Of a stretch of DNA of 64,000 bases, positions 29,942 to 39,300 are shown piece by piece. Below the pieces are notes generated by a model. It ran no database searches. It saw nothing but the letters and a program-made list of their open reading frames with translations, and was not told the origin of the DNA. The translations under genes were made by a program, and so were the position numbers. Source of the DNA: Acinetobacter wuhouensis (GTDB lineage Bacteria > Pseudomonadota > Gammaproteobacteria > Pseudomonadales > Moraxellaceae); contig NZ_CP031716.1 in the NCBI RefSeq assembly GCF_001696605.3, forward strand, positions 3,100,001 to 3,164,000, written 5' to 3'. Numbering within the stretch: the stretch's first letter is position 1; each line of letters starts with the position of its first letter.

Positions 29942-30157
29942 TTATGGAAACCCTTCTGGTATTAAAAATATACTAATACAGAACAATATGATGGCTAAAG
30001 CAAATACCCATAAAGAATTTTTTCTAGTTATATTTTTAAATAAAGGCATCCACCTCACAAGATTAGGAAAAATAAAAACAATCATTCCCATAACAAAAGT
30101 CAGTATCGAAAGCCTAGCAGTAAGGAGAAAAATGTCAAAACTATCAATATTGGGCAT
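29942..30157 (-). CDS. small membrane protein, candidate immunity component
   Basis: A 71-residue protein with two hydrophobic helices (ILTFVMGMIVFIFPNLV and LWVFALAIILFCISIFLI). Its ATG follows immediately after the stop of the upstream 112-aa gene (TAAATG), so translation is coupled. Immediate position behind a putative secreted effector suggests that the pair protects the producer. No family is recognised. Confidence 0.55.
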   Translation of the reverse strand: MPNIDSFDIFLLTARLSILTFVMGMIVFIFPNLVRWMPLFKNITRKNSLWVFALAIILFCISIFLIPEGFP

Positions 30158-30496
30158 TTACTTAAGCATGACTTTTTTATATCGAGTCATAAATAATCTA
30201 ATCACAAGGATAATAAAAATGATTAATGAGAAAATTAAGTAAAAATTTCCATGAAATAAATGTGAACTAAAACCTTCATATATAAATTTATATACAAAAT
30301 TTTGTTCTAAATACCCCATCCAAGATTTCGCAAAAAAATAGCTGAGTATTAAAGAATATAACCCTGAAAAACTTATAAATGCCAAGATTCTATTAATTTT
30401 ATCTTTAATAAAAAAAATAGAATTTAAACTTAAAGAAGCAATTAAAATTGAAAAAACAAAAGAGTAAACTGTAATCCAATAACTATAACTTTCCAT
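30158..30496 (-). CDS. small membrane protein, candidate immunity protein
   Basis: A 112-residue protein with about four membrane helices, beginning WITVYSFVFSILIASLSL. It starts immediately after the 251-aa effector candidate stops (30497), in the position where type VI immunity genes usually lie. If it is the immunity protein, the cognate effector acts at or across the inner membrane. AT content is higher than in housekeeping genes nearby, hinting at acquisition. Confidence 0.58.
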   Translation of the reverse strand: MESYSYWITVYSFVFSILIASLSLNSIFFIKDKINRILAFISFSGLYSLILSYFFAKSWMGYLEQNFVYKFIYEGFSSHLFHGNFYLIFSLIIFIILVIRLFMTRYKKVMLK

Positions 30497-31252
30497 TTAA
30501 CTTCCCACAATTTTTTTAATTAAAGAAGTAGCTATTCTACCTTCCGCTCTTGTTTTAAATCTTAACTTACCATTATGGAAAATTGCACGCTGACCATGCC
30601 TGTAGTCTTGTTCAGATATTTCTTTTGTACCGCCTCGATTTGGAACAGTATAATCTGTGTGACCAATAACAACACTTTTTGTTTTTCCTGATCTAAACAG
30701 ATGTAAAGAAATCAGTGCACTAAAAGAATCTTCATCCCCATCAATTGCTGTATTACATCCATGTATTTCGATTTTAGATTCATTCGTAAAAACATTAAAA
30801 TTAATATCAGATAAAATAGGACAATTACTCCAATTTGCGCCACCAAACAATTCATACTGTGAGAGTTTAGTAAAAGAATTACGGTAAATATTTGAAGCTA
30901 AGTTATTTTCTTGACCATATTCATAGGTCATCGACTTACTCATAGAAGCATCTATAACTGAATAAAGTCCTAACTCAGATCCATGACAGAAAATATCCAA
31001 GGACTGAATTGTATTTGTAGGCTGAGAGTTAATATGCTCAACGAGCTGCAACATACCTTTAGATATAAAATAAGATTTAACAGGTAAATCATTTTTATAA
31101 TCAGCTATTACATTCTTAGAAGCATTATAAAAAGATCCATTATCACCTAGGATTCTAGCACCACCGTAAAGAACTAAACGAATAGGTAGTTTAACATTCA
31201 CTTTTTGAACTGTACCACCTTGAACAGTTTTACCACTATGTAAATCTACCAT
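30497..31252 (-). CDS. putative type VI effector with caspase-like His/Cys signature
   Basis: The 251-residue protein has no signal peptide and no membrane segment. A strand-like stretch ending in DIFCHGSELGL supplies His90, and another ending in IEIHGCNTAIDGD supplies Cys166. This His-Gly plus Cys spacing resembles clan CD (caspase-like, DUF4347/CHAT-type) proteases, though the overall family is not recognised. It overlaps the PAAR gene by 7 bp and is followed by two small membrane proteins. The protease assignment is inference from two motifs and context. Confidence 0.6.
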   Translation of the reverse strand: MVDLHSGKTVQGGTVQKVNVKLPIRLVLYGGARILGDNGSFYNASKNVIADYKNDLPVKSYFISKGMLQLVEHINSQPTNTIQSLDIFCHGSELGLYSVIDASMSKSMTYEYGQENNLASNIYRNSFTKLSQYELFGGANWSNCPILSDINFNVFTNESKIEIHGCNTAIDGDEDSFSALISLHLFRSGKTKSVVIGHTDYTVPNRGGTKEISEQDYRHGQRAIFHNGKLRFKTRAEGRIATSLIKKIVGS

Positions 31253-31758
31253 CCCTCATCCTCAGCCGTTTGAATTGTAATAGTATTTGGTTGATCACGA
31301 TCTGCTAATTTTTCAGTCATTCCATCTTCGTTGGTAATGCCCTCAACTGTATGACCATCATCATAAGTAATTATGTATTTAAGATTTTTATAAGGTTGCC
31401 CATCTAATTCATTGATTAATTGATATTGGCCTGAATACTTTTTATTAGCTACAAAAGAAGAACTCGTAGCATTCCCTTTTCCAGAACCGCTCCCTGCATC
31501 TCGTACAACTAAACTCTGTTGAGGTAAGAAAGTTGCTCCACATGTAGTTTTATCGCCTGCCATAATAATTGTTTTAGAACCAACAACTAAAAAACTTTTA
31601 CCCAAAGAAACAGCTGACACAACTTTTTTACACTTAGGGCAAAAATGTTTCATCCCTTCTAAATGAACTGGCTTTCCTTCAATTTGGAAAGAAGGATCTG
31701 TTTCTGCAACAATCCCTCCATGATCAGTTTTACAACCTATTGTTATTAAAAGTTTAAT
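31246..31758 (-). CDS. PAAR-domain type VI spike-tip protein, start unresolved
   Basis: Conserved PAAR sequence extends upstream of the first ATG (31653): the in-frame stretch reads ITIGCKTDHGGIVAET ... EGKPVHLEGM before MKHFCPKC. In-frame stop TAA lies about 12 codons above the conserved start, and no ATG, GTG or TTG is found between; ATT at 31756-31758 is the best-placed candidate. PAAR ends with CGATFLPQQSLVVRD at about residue 85, followed by a Gly/Ser linker and a transthyretin-like tail (YQLINELDGQPYKNLKYIITYDDGH). It sharpens the VgrG tip and carries the downstream effector. It may be 5'-damaged. Confidence 0.75.
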   Translation of the reverse strand: MKLLITIGCKTDHGGIVAETDPSFQIEGKPVHLEGMKHFCPKCKKVVSAVSLGKSFLVVGSKTIIMAGDKTTCGATFLPQQSLVVRDAGSGSGKGNATSSSFVANKKYSGQYQLINELDGQPYKNLKYIITYDDGHTVEGITNEDGMTEKLADRDQPNTITIQTAEDEGW

Positions 31759-31810
31759 TATACTAAAATATAATTAAAGCATAACAATCCAATAACCACA
31801 AATTTTCCAT

Positions 31811-32620
31811 CTAAAAAAACGGCATCACACCTTTCAAAATAAAATAACAACCTACTACTGTCAGCAAGCCTGCAAAACACTTTTTCAACATTGCTGGAGA
31901 TAATTTATGTGCAACTTTTGCCCCAAATTTTGCCGTAATAAAACTCATGACGCTAATGCCAATAAATGCATAAATATGCACATAACCAATCGCATTTTTA
32001 ATTTCAGTGGATTCTTGCGAACCAAAGAACATAAAACCAAGCGCGCCTGCGATTGCAATCGGTAAACCACATGCAGCAGAAGTCGCAACGGCTTTTTGCA
32101 TCACCACACCATTTTTATTTAAATACGGCACAGTCAAACTACCACCACCGATCCCAAAAATAGCAGAAGCAATCCCAATTCCACCACCAGCCATCATTTG
32201 CATCGGTGCAGAAGGTAAATGTTTAGATTCATCCACTTGAACATTTGCACCTTTAAACATTTTAAAAGCCACCCACAGCGCAAATGCTCCGATAATGAGT
32301 TGTAAATGCTGTCCTGACAAAATATCAGCAACACCAGCTCCAATAAATGAACCAATCACTAAGCCTGGTGCGAGATTCTTAAACACATTCCAAAGTACTG
32401 CGCCTTTTTTATGATGCGCGGATACAGAACTGATCGAAGTAACAATAATCGTTGCCAGTGAAGTGCCCAGAGCCATATGCATAATCACACTTGGGTCATA
32501 GCCCATTTGAGTAAAAACCACATAGAGAATCGGTACAATAATTAATCCACCACCCACACCAAATAGTCCTGCGGCAAATCCAGCGATTGCACCAATACCT
32601 AGATATATGATTAACTCCAT
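31811..32620 (-). CDS. TauE/SafE family sulfite/anion exporter
   Basis: A 269-residue membrane protein with eight or so helices and the duplicated glycine-rich motif AGFAAGLFGVGGGLIIVPIL near the start and ASAIFGIGGGSLTVPYL in the second half. The family exports sulfite, sulfoacetate or other organosulfur anions; the substrate is not predictable. A ribosome site AAAGGAACA precedes the ATG. It diverges from birA across 30 bp. Confidence 0.9.
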   Translation of the reverse strand: MELIIYLGIGAIAGFAAGLFGVGGGLIIVPILYVVFTQMGYDPSVIMHMALGTSLATIIVTSISSVSAHHKKGAVLWNVFKNLAPGLVIGSFIGAGVADILSGQHLQLIIGAFALWVAFKMFKGANVQVDESKHLPSAPMQMMAGGGIGIASAIFGIGGGSLTVPYLNKNGVVMQKAVATSAACGLPIAIAGALGFMFFGSQESTEIKNAIGYVHIYAFIGISVMSFITAKFGAKVAHKLSPAMLKKCFAGLLTVVGCYFILKGVMPFF

Positions 32621-32650
32621 AAATGTTCCTTTACATTTCTCAGATTCAAC

Positions 32651-33421
32651 ATGGATTTAGAGACTCGTCATCTTAGACAACTGCTTACAGAAGCCAACCA
32701 ACTTCCTGAAATTCTGTTATTAAAACAGACCACAACATCAACCAATGATGATGTCCGTGATATTGCTCAGAGCGGTGTAAACACGGTGCTGGTCTGTAGT
32801 GAAACACAGACGCAGGGACGAGGTCAGCACCAAAGGGAATGGGTTTCCCCGATCGGGAATATTTATTTAAGCACATTGCTTGAAACTCGAACACCCATTG
32901 ATGGACGTTTAGCACTAGAAATTGCCTTAAATATCTTACAAATGCCATCCCTGAAGCATTTAACCAATCTGCAAATTAAATGGCCCAATGACCTTTACAG
33001 CACACAAGGAAAATGGGGCGGCATCTTAGTAGAGCCAATTTCCCCCAATCAAGCGATTGTCGGGGTAGGCATAAATTTATTGCCCATTCCTGAGCAAGAC
33101 GTCAGCCAACAAGCCACGTCAGTTGTGCAATTGGGTGTGCAATATCCGAATCGTATCCAAATGATCAGTGAACTTTATCTTGCCATTCAACAGGCTGGAC
33201 AATGGTTTAATCATGGTTGCTACAACCTCGCTGCACGTTTTAACCACTACGCGGCATTTCTTGATCAAGCGGTGCATTTTGAACAAATCAACGATTCAGT
33301 TGAAGGCATTTTCAAAGGGATTCATGATGATGGCTCAGTCAACTTAATGACAGCAAATGGTTCAGTGAATGTTTATCAAGGGCGTTTACGTTTGATCGAA
33401 TCATCCACAGATAAAAAATAA
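32651..33421 (+). CDS. birA: biotin-protein ligase without DNA-binding domain
   Basis: BirA activates biotin with ATP and attaches it to carrier proteins. The 256-residue chain begins close to the catalytic domain, lacking the N-terminal helix-turn-helix of E. coli BirA. Motifs: TTSTNDDVRD, the adenylate loop GRGQHQREW, KWPNDLY and GGILVEP. Without the HTH it cannot repress the bio operon itself. It is followed 21 bp later by coaX. Its client AtuF is encoded in this window. Confidence 0.93.
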   Translation: MDLETRHLRQLLTEANQLPEILLLKQTTTSTNDDVRDIAQSGVNTVLVCSETQTQGRGQHQREWVSPIGNIYLSTLLETRTPIDGRLALEIALNILQMPSLKHLTNLQIKWPNDLYSTQGKWGGILVEPISPNQAIVGVGINLLPIPEQDVSQQATSVVQLGVQYPNRIQMISELYLAIQQAGQWFNHGCYNLAARFNHYAAFLDQAVHFEQINDSVEGIFKGIHDDGSVNLMTANGSVNVYQGRLRLIESSTDKK

Positions 33422-33442
33422 TAAAGACATTTAGGTACGCAA

Positions 33443-34174
33443 ATGAAAGCACTTTGGTTAGATATTGGAAATACCCGACTTAAATATTGGATCACTGAAA
33501 ATGACCAAATCATAGAACAAGCTGCGGAATTACACTTACAATCCCCTGCTGATCTCTTGCTCGGTTTAATCCAACATTTCCGTAGTCTAAATTTAGATAA
33601 AGTCGGTATTTCATCGGTTCAAGACAAAAAGAACAATGAACGTATTATCCAAATCCTAAAACTCCTTGATATTCCAGTGAGCTTTGCCAAAGTTCATGCC
33701 GAATATGCAGGTTTAAAATGTGGTTATGACCATATTGAACAATTGGGAATCGACCGTTGGCTTCAAGTTCTTGCAGTTGCCAATGCCAATGAAGACCTGT
33801 GTGTGATTAGTTGTGGTACAGCATTGACCATTGATTTGACCCAAGGCTTTCAGCATCTTGGTGGCTATATTTTGCCAAATCTTTATTTACAACGTGATTC
33901 ACTAATTCAAAACACCAAAGGCATTAAAATCCCTGATGTTGCTTTTGAAGAGCTTTGTCCGGGGAGAAATACCATTGATGCAGTGCATCATGGTATCTTT
34001 CTAGGATTATTGAGCACCATTGAAAAAGTGATGGAGCAACAGCCTCGTAAACTGATTCTCACAGGTGGCGATGCCAATTTATTTGCAAAATTTCTTGAAA
34101 AATATCAGCCACAGATTGAAAGTGATTTATTACTCAAAGGTTTGCAGTTTTATATCAATCGACAAAATAGTTGA
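33443..34174 (+). CDS. coaX: type III pantothenate kinase
   Basis: CoaX phosphorylates pantothenate, the first step of CoA synthesis. The ASKHA-fold motifs are [16 protein letters not shown] at the N-terminus, [20 protein letters not shown] and LTGGDA. Length 243 is typical. AGGTACGCAA lies just ahead of the ATG. The birA-coaX pairing is common in gammaproteobacteria. Confidence 0.95.
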   Translation: MKALWLDIGNTRLKYWITENDQIIEQAAELHLQSPADLLLGLIQHFRSLNLDKVGISSVQDKKNNERIIQILKLLDIPVSFAKVHAEYAGLKCGYDHIEQLGIDRWLQVLAVANANEDLCVISCGTALTIDLTQGFQHLGGYILPNLYLQRDSLIQNTKGIKIPDVAFEELCPGRNTIDAVHHGIFLGLLSTIEKVMEQQPRKLILTGGDANLFAKFLEKYQPQIESDLLLKGLQFYINRQNS

Positions 34175-34193
34175 AAATAAATACAATTTACAC

Positions 34194-34216
34194 AGGGCTC
34201 AAAAGCCCTATTTTTT
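34194..34216 (+). terminator. terminator of birA-coaX
   Basis: AGGGCT / AGCCCT around CAAA, followed by TATTTTTT. Confidence 0.88.
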
Positions 34217-34262
34217 ATTCATGATAAAAAATGATAAATGCCATAACAGCGCATAAAGAGAA

Positions 34263-35024
34263 ATGCTAATGAAAAAACTTCCCTTATTCCTGAGCTCATG
34301 CTTACTTAGCTTAACCATGGTGGGCTGTACGAGTTTACAAAGCACACCATTACAACCTGCTTCAGGCAAGGTCGTAACTTCCGAAGCAATTATTGCCTAT
34401 TTTGCACCCGATGCAGGCGAAGAAGAATGCGCTTGTGGTTCAACTATGGATAAAGGCTACTCTCTTACACCTGTTGAAAATGGTTATTTCCGTAAATTAT
34501 TGGGTCGAGATCAAGAAGGTCGCTTCTTACTACAAGACTTCTACCAAAGTAATGGTCAACCTCAAACCAGTCCATTTTGGGTTAAAGATCCAAAAGGTTT
34601 AAATAGTTTTGATGGTAAATATACAGATGGTGATGTGATTGGTTACTATGACAATGGTCAAATAGAGTTCAAAGAACACTATAAAGACTACATGCTACAG
34701 GGCAAATCTGAGCTGTATTATAAAAATGGTCAACTCAATATGGTGACTGAATATGCAGATGATGACGAAGTGGGTGAGACTAAAACTTACTACAGCAATG
34801 GTCAACTCGCTTCCTTAGAAAATAAACTTGATGAGGAGCATAAAACGCATAAGCTGTGGTATTCAACTGGCAAACAAGCGGTTGACCTAATCGTTGATCC
34901 TTATGATTTTTCAATACTTTCAGGCAAAGCTTGGGATCAACAAGGCAATATCATTGAAGATGAAGATGAGCGACAAAAAGTCATTGATAACATCTATGAA
35001 CAGTTAGATACCACTAAAAACTAA
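34263..35024 (+). CDS. lipoprotein with MORN-like (YwqK-type) repeats
   Basis: The N-terminus has a lipoprotein signal with lipobox TMVGC (cleavage before Cys). From about residue 110 the protein repeats a YYxNGQxxxxxxY unit (YYDNGQIEFKEHY, YYKNGQLNMVTEY, YYSNGQLASLEN), matching the MORN-variant YwqK antitoxin-like family. An additional Cys-rich stretch (EEECACG) occurs at ~57. Probably attached to the outer membrane facing the periplasm. No toxin gene is next to it. The ATG at 34269 is an alternative start. Confidence 0.75.
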   Translation: MLMKKLPLFLSSCLLSLTMVGCTSLQSTPLQPASGKVVTSEAIIAYFAPDAGEEECACGSTMDKGYSLTPVENGYFRKLLGRDQEGRFLLQDFYQSNGQPQTSPFWVKDPKGLNSFDGKYTDGDVIGYYDNGQIEFKEHYKDYMLQGKSELYYKNGQLNMVTEYADDDEVGETKTYYSNGQLASLENKLDEEHKTHKLWYSTGKQAVDLIVDPYDFSILSGKAWDQQGNIIEDEDERQKVIDNIYEQLDTTKN

Positions 35025-35073
35025 AATACTGGAAAACGAAGACACAGAAAAATCAAACTATTCGCCAAATCCT

Positions 35074-35099
35074 CTATCGCAATATACGTATTGCTATAG
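35074..35099. other. unassigned inverted repeat
   Basis: CTAT-C-GCAATA / TATTGC-T-ATAG form a hairpin with one mismatch and no T tract. It lies in the gap after the MORN lipoprotein gene, and its role is unknown. Confidence 0.3.
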
Positions 35100-35277
35100 G
35101 GGGTCATAATTTTTCTCATAAGTTTTTTGATTTCACTGACATCTACAAAATGATGGTTACTTAAAATTTTAGTACCAGCATAAAAATAAACCGCTGATTT
35201 TTTTTAATAAATACAACTAAAAACATAGATAAAACTAAAACTACAGCAAGGGTACAATCATAAAACATGAATATAAG

Positions 35278-35847
35278 CTAAGGTGCTGATTTCAATAAAA
35301 CAGATAGTTTGTCCCAAAGCTGTGGAAACTCACTATAACCATCAGAAGCCATGAAATGCCCTGCATTTTTTACCTCGACCATTTGGGCATTCATCAAATG
35401 TCCTAACTGAATACTGAAAGGTGCAGGCACAAAAGGATCGTTATTTGAAAAAAATAGCACTCTATGGCGAATGCCCATTCTTAACTGAGCTTCATCAAAA
35501 TGTGCTTGATCTATAAATACATTTAGCTCTGGGAAAATGGGTAATTTATTCTTAAAGCCTGCAATTAAAAATAATGCAAAAAGCTTTCTTCCTGCTAATA
35601 CCTCAGATAAAAATCCTAAACTGGCGATACAGCCTAAACTATGAGCAATGATAATCACCTCCTCGTTTAAGGTCTGAATCTGTTGAACAAGATTCTGCTT
35701 CCAAGCATCATATTTTGGATGTTCAGAATCTTCTAAATAGAGTATGTCACATTGATGCCCTATTGATTCCACCTGCCTCTTCAACCACGGAAACCAATGA
35801 TCAGTCGGTGAGGCATTATAACCATGTACAATAAAAACTTTTCTCAT
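35278..35847 (-). CDS. RBBP9/YdeN-type serine hydrolase
   Basis: A small alpha/beta hydrolase of 189 residues (ATG 35847, MRKVFIVHGYNAS; the longer ORF reaches 35868). The nucleophile elbow is AHSLGC, the acid likely Asp in FSNNDPFVP, and the base His in NAGHFMASDGY. HWFPWLK after the first motif is characteristic of the Ser_hydrolase family. Such proteins have esterase-like activity but few known substrates. The gene converges on the MORN lipoprotein gene. Confidence 0.82.
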   Translation of the reverse strand: MRKVFIVHGYNASPTDHWFPWLKRQVESIGHQCDILYLEDSEHPKYDAWKQNLVQQIQTLNEEVIIIAHSLGCIASLGFLSEVLAGRKLFALFLIAGFKNKLPIFPELNVFIDQAHFDEAQLRMGIRHRVLFFSNNDPFVPAPFSIQLGHLMNAQMVEVKNAGHFMASDGYSEFPQLWDKLSVLLKSAP

Positions 35848-35945
35848 ATATATTTTCTTATTTATCAATTATATACAATTAAAACAAATTAAAACTCATC
35901 CAATAATATGTGAAACTAATCACCATGTATATATATTTTATTTAA

Positions 35946-35970
35946 CAAAAAAGACGCCCTTGGGCGTCTC
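35946..35970 (-). terminator. terminator of ffh
   Basis: AGACGCCC / GGGCGTCT with a TT loop, followed on the minus strand by TTTTTT. Confidence 0.92.
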
Positions 35971-36017
35971 TTGTGATAGAAGTATTCAATTAAATGAGTA
36001 ACTTTAGCTATAAGCTA

Positions 36018-37424
36018 TTACTTCTTATCGTTATTTCCAAACAATGGTCCCATACCACCACCACCGCCGAATTGTTTTTGCATACCGCTCAATGAACGCA
36101 TCATTTTTGCCATACCTGATGGATTAGCAAATTTCTTCATCATTTTTGCCATTTGCGCATGTTGCTTGATCAATTTATTGACTTCAACCACATCCATACC
36201 ACAACCCGCAGCAATACGTTTTTTACGACTCGGATTCATCAAATCTGGGTTACGGCGTTCTTTGATGGTCATCGACTGGATGATTGCTTCCATCTTTTTC
36301 ACTTGCTTTTCAGGATTCGCTTGTGCAATCGCATCTTGAATCCCTGAATTACTCATGCCAGGCAACTTGTCTAAGAAGCCCATCATACCGCCCATCTTAT
36401 TCATTTGTTCAAACTGCATCAGCATATCTTCAAAATTGAAGCTTCCGCCTTTTTGCAATTTTTTCGCCATTTTTTCGGCTTTTTCTTTGTCGATCTTACG
36501 TTCAACTTCTTCGACAAGAGAAAGTACGTCACCCATACCCAAGATACGTTGTGCAACACGCTCAGGATGGAATGGCTCTAAGGCATCGAGTTTTTCACCC
36601 ATACCTAAGAATTTAATCGGCTTACCAGTAATCGCACGTACAGAAAGCGCAGCACCACCGCGTGCATCACCATCCGTTTTGGTGAGGATCACACCAGTCA
36701 GTGGCAATGCGTCATTAAATGCTTTAGCTGTATTTGCCGCATCCTGACCAGTCATTGCATCGACAACAAATAAGGTTTCAGTTGGACCAATCGCTGCATG
36801 TAATGCTTTGATTTCGTCCATCATGTCATCATCGACATGCAAACGACCTGCGGTATCAACGATCAAGACATCGTTAAAGTTAATCTTCGCTTGACCAATC
36901 GCACGTTGTGCAATTTTGATTGGATCTTCAGATGCATCTGACTCGATGAAATCAACACCAACCTCACCCGCAACAGTTTGTAACTGTTTAATTGCTGCTG
37001 GACGATAAACGTCGGCAGAAACCATTGCAACTTTTTTCTTTTGGCGTTCTTTTAAGAAACGACCAAGTTTTGCAGCAGTTGTGGTTTTACCCGCACCTTG
37101 CAAACCTGCTAAAAGAATAACAACAGGTGGTTTAGCAGCTAAATCTAGTGTTTCATTCGCCTCACCCATCATTTTTGTGAGTTCGTCATAAACGATCTTC
37201 ACAAAAGCCTGACCTGGTGAAAGCTGAGTCATCACTTCCTGACCCAATGCTTCTTCCTTAACTTTCGCGATAAATTCACGTGTTACAGGCAAAGCAACAT
37301 CGGCTTCAAGAAGTGCCATACGCACTTCACGTAGGGTATCTTTTATATTATCTTCGGTGAGCTGCCCAGAGCCAGTAACATTTCTGAGGCTCTGCGTGAG
37401 TCGTTCTGTTAAGGTATCAAACAT
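36018..37424 (-). CDS. ffh: signal recognition particle protein Ffh
   Basis: Ffh binds 4.5S RNA and signal sequences to send nascent membrane proteins to FtsY. The 468-residue chain has the N domain, the G domain with GLQGAGKTTTAAKLGRFL, DTAGRLHVDD and TKTDGDARGG, and a Met/Gly-rich M domain ending in KQFGGGGGMGPLFG. No 4.5S RNA gene was seen nearby. A terminator follows. Confidence 0.97.
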   Translation of the reverse strand: MFDTLTERLTQSLRNVTGSGQLTEDNIKDTLREVRMALLEADVALPVTREFIAKVKEEALGQEVMTQLSPGQAFVKIVYDELTKMMGEANETLDLAAKPPVVILLAGLQGAGKTTTAAKLGRFLKERQKKKVAMVSADVYRPAAIKQLQTVAGEVGVDFIESDASEDPIKIAQRAIGQAKINFNDVLIVDTAGRLHVDDDMMDEIKALHAAIGPTETLFVVDAMTGQDAANTAKAFNDALPLTGVILTKTDGDARGGAALSVRAITGKPIKFLGMGEKLDALEPFHPERVAQRILGMGDVLSLVEEVERKIDKEKAEKMAKKLQKGGSFNFEDMLMQFEQMNKMGGMMGFLDKLPGMSNSGIQDAIAQANPEKQVKKMEAIIQSMTIKERRNPDLMNPSRKKRIAAGCGMDVVEVNKLIKQHAQMAKMMKKFANPSGMAKMMRSLSGMQKQFGGGGGMGPLFGNNDKK

Positions 37425-37568
37425 TGCAAAATCCGCTTAAAATAGCTAGTAGCAAAAAAATCTTTCTTAAAATAGAAAATTTGTGCTCAAGATGCTATAG
37501 GATACTGTAGTTCACATGGAATTTATATCTTATAACATGATTATTCATCATCCTGAAAAAGGTTTGAC

Positions 37569-38378
37569 ATGATTAGCCTACCCTTGGTTTATACGATTTT
37601 AGCATTAATTGCCTATACCTCATCATTTTGGTATCTGTTTATGCATTTAATGTCAAAACGTCCTGCAAACCCGTGGTTTATCGGCATCATGTCTGGCTTA
37701 GGACTGATCTTACATGCAAGTGTACTGTATAACGATATGCTTACACCACTGGGGATTAATTATGACGTCTTTAATTTGATGTCATTTACCTCTGGGTTAA
37801 TGTTATTGCTAAGCATGTTATATAGCACTTATCGACCTGTTATTTCATTGAATTTAATCGGCATTCCTGTTGCTGCCTTTGGTTTAATCCTTGGTTTTTG
37901 CTTTAGTAAATCAAAACAATTTATTGAACAGCATTCTTTAGGCTTAGACATTCACATTATTTTGTCCTTATCTGCGTATGCGGTGTTGCTGATGGCAACC
38001 ATTCAAGCCGTATTGATTTGGTTCCAGAACCGAGAACTCAAAAAGAAACAAAAAAAGCGTATTTGGGTGAATTTTCTACCGGCTTATCAAGCGATGGAAT
38101 CACTCTTGTTTGATATGTTAATTACAGGCTTTGTGCTTTTAACTGTTGCTCTAAGCTTTGGTTTCTTCACCATAGATAACTTTTTCGCACAACATTTAGC
38201 CCATAAAACGGCATTCAGTATCGTGTCATGGTTTGTCTATGGTTCGCTATTGATTGGACATTATAAATTTGGCTGGCGTGGTCAAAAAGCGATTCGCTTT
38301 ACCATTATCGGCTTCTTTTTATTGGCGATCGGCTTTATTGGCTCTAAGTTTGTGTTGGAAATGATTTTACATCGATAA
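37569..38378 (+). CDS. CcsA/YpjD-like cytochrome c assembly membrane protein
   Basis: A 269-residue protein with eight hydrophobic helices. Conserved His residues in HASVLYND and DIHIILSLSAYAVL, plus a later HKTAFSIVSWFVYG, are typical of the CcsA/HemX-like family (E. coli YpjD). It is divergent from ffh, as in many gammaproteobacteria. It is probably linked to haem or cytochrome biogenesis, though the exact role of YpjD is unknown. Confidence 0.85.
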   Translation: MISLPLVYTILALIAYTSSFWYLFMHLMSKRPANPWFIGIMSGLGLILHASVLYNDMLTPLGINYDVFNLMSFTSGLMLLLSMLYSTYRPVISLNLIGIPVAAFGLILGFCFSKSKQFIEQHSLGLDIHIILSLSAYAVLLMATIQAVLIWFQNRELKKKQKKRIWVNFLPAYQAMESLLFDMLITGFVLLTVALSFGFFTIDNFFAQHLAHKTAFSIVSWFVYGSLLIGHYKFGWRGQKAIRFTIIGFFLLAIGFIGSKFVLEMILHR

Positions 38379-38405
38379 ACCGTTTCTAATATTTGGAAAT
38401 GAATT

Positions 38406-38900
38406 GTGAAAACATATTACTATTATTATGATAAAGAAGAAGATATAACAACATTCTGTGAATTGGATGAGGAGTTATATTGTTTACGGGCAACTTTTCA
38501 AACAGCAAATGGAATATTCAGTACGAACTCTCCACTGACTCCCGCTCACTTATTTCTACCAGAAGGTAGCTTTTTAGATTTTATTGATGAACTCAGCCCT
38601 ATCTCTCAGGAACAGTTTAAAGATAAGTGGAATATTTCTAACAAAAAGTACTTAATCCATTGGGAAAATTTAAAAAATAAGTATCAGATTAATCAATCAA
38701 TAAAAACAAGTATTTCTTTTTTTCCACCACTAGGAGTTATTGTCCAATTTGGTGAAATTTTTTATGGTTTAGTAAATTATAATGACTGCAAAGCAATTTT
38801 AGGTGAAAATCAAATGTATCCACACCAACAAATACAACTCTATATCGAACATTTTGATGATGATAACTTATGGATAAAATTTTCTACAAAATCAAATTAG
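38406..38900 (+). CDS. hypothetical protein (164 aa)
   Basis: I do not recognise this family. The N-terminus (YYYYYDKEEDITTFCELDE) is unusually aromatic and acidic. No signal peptide or membrane segment is present. Translation begins with GTG, placed 8 bases after GGA. The gene follows the YpjD-like gene by 27 bp and could be cotranscribed with it. Confidence 0.55.
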   Translation: MKTYYYYYDKEEDITTFCELDEELYCLRATFQTANGIFSTNSPLTPAHLFLPEGSFLDFIDELSPISQEQFKDKWNISNKKYLIHWENLKNKYQINQSIKTSISFFPPLGVIVQFGEIFYGLVNYNDCKAILGENQMYPHQQIQLYIEHFDDDNLWIKFSTKSN

Positions 38901-39018
38901 TTATCATTAAAAGCTAACCATCTAAATATATTCATTATTTCCTCTTGCTTATTCAACATAATACATTTAATGTCTTATTTAAATTATGTGTTTATATTTT
39001 ATACAAAAGGATTTTGTG

Positions 39019-39213
39019 ATGAATATTCCAGTCAACACTCAACAGGATGATAAAGATAATTATAATCCCCTCACAGCTGAAAAATGTCGTCAATGCGAAG
39101 ACGTTTTACCGATTCAAAATTTGGATCCAAACTACGAAGGTATTGTTTCAACACATAGCAATGACAGCTATTGTAAATTTTCATGTATTTCGGAAAATGA
39201 CGAGACACAGTAA
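39019..39213 (+). CDS. small cysteine-rich protein (64 aa)
   Basis: Start at ATG 39019 because AAAAGGA lies 7 bases upstream; the frame is open to 38986. Four cysteines occur as KCRQCED and SYCKFSC, a spacing that could bind a metal such as zinc. No known family. A strong terminator follows at 39301. Confidence 0.55.
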   Translation: MNIPVNTQQDDKDNYNPLTAEKCRQCEDVLPIQNLDPNYEGIVSTHSNDSYCKFSCISENDETQ

Positions 39214-39278
39214 ACGTATTTTCATTACATGAGCATTTAAGGAAAAATAAATCATAGATGTATTGTTCTGAATCATCA

Positions 39279-39300
39279 CAATCAACTAGACAGTTGATTG
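39279..39300. other. perfect inverted repeat adjoining the terminator
   Basis: CAATCAACT / AGTTGATTG, 9 bp, loop AGAC. It lies directly against the next hairpin. Function unknown; it may be part of the termination region. Confidence 0.5.

Noticed and set aside
29898..30242. Plus-strand 114-aa frame opposite the small membrane proteins
   Set aside because: It is antisense to two coupled hydrophobic genes, has no ribosome site of note and reads as low-complexity basic sequence.
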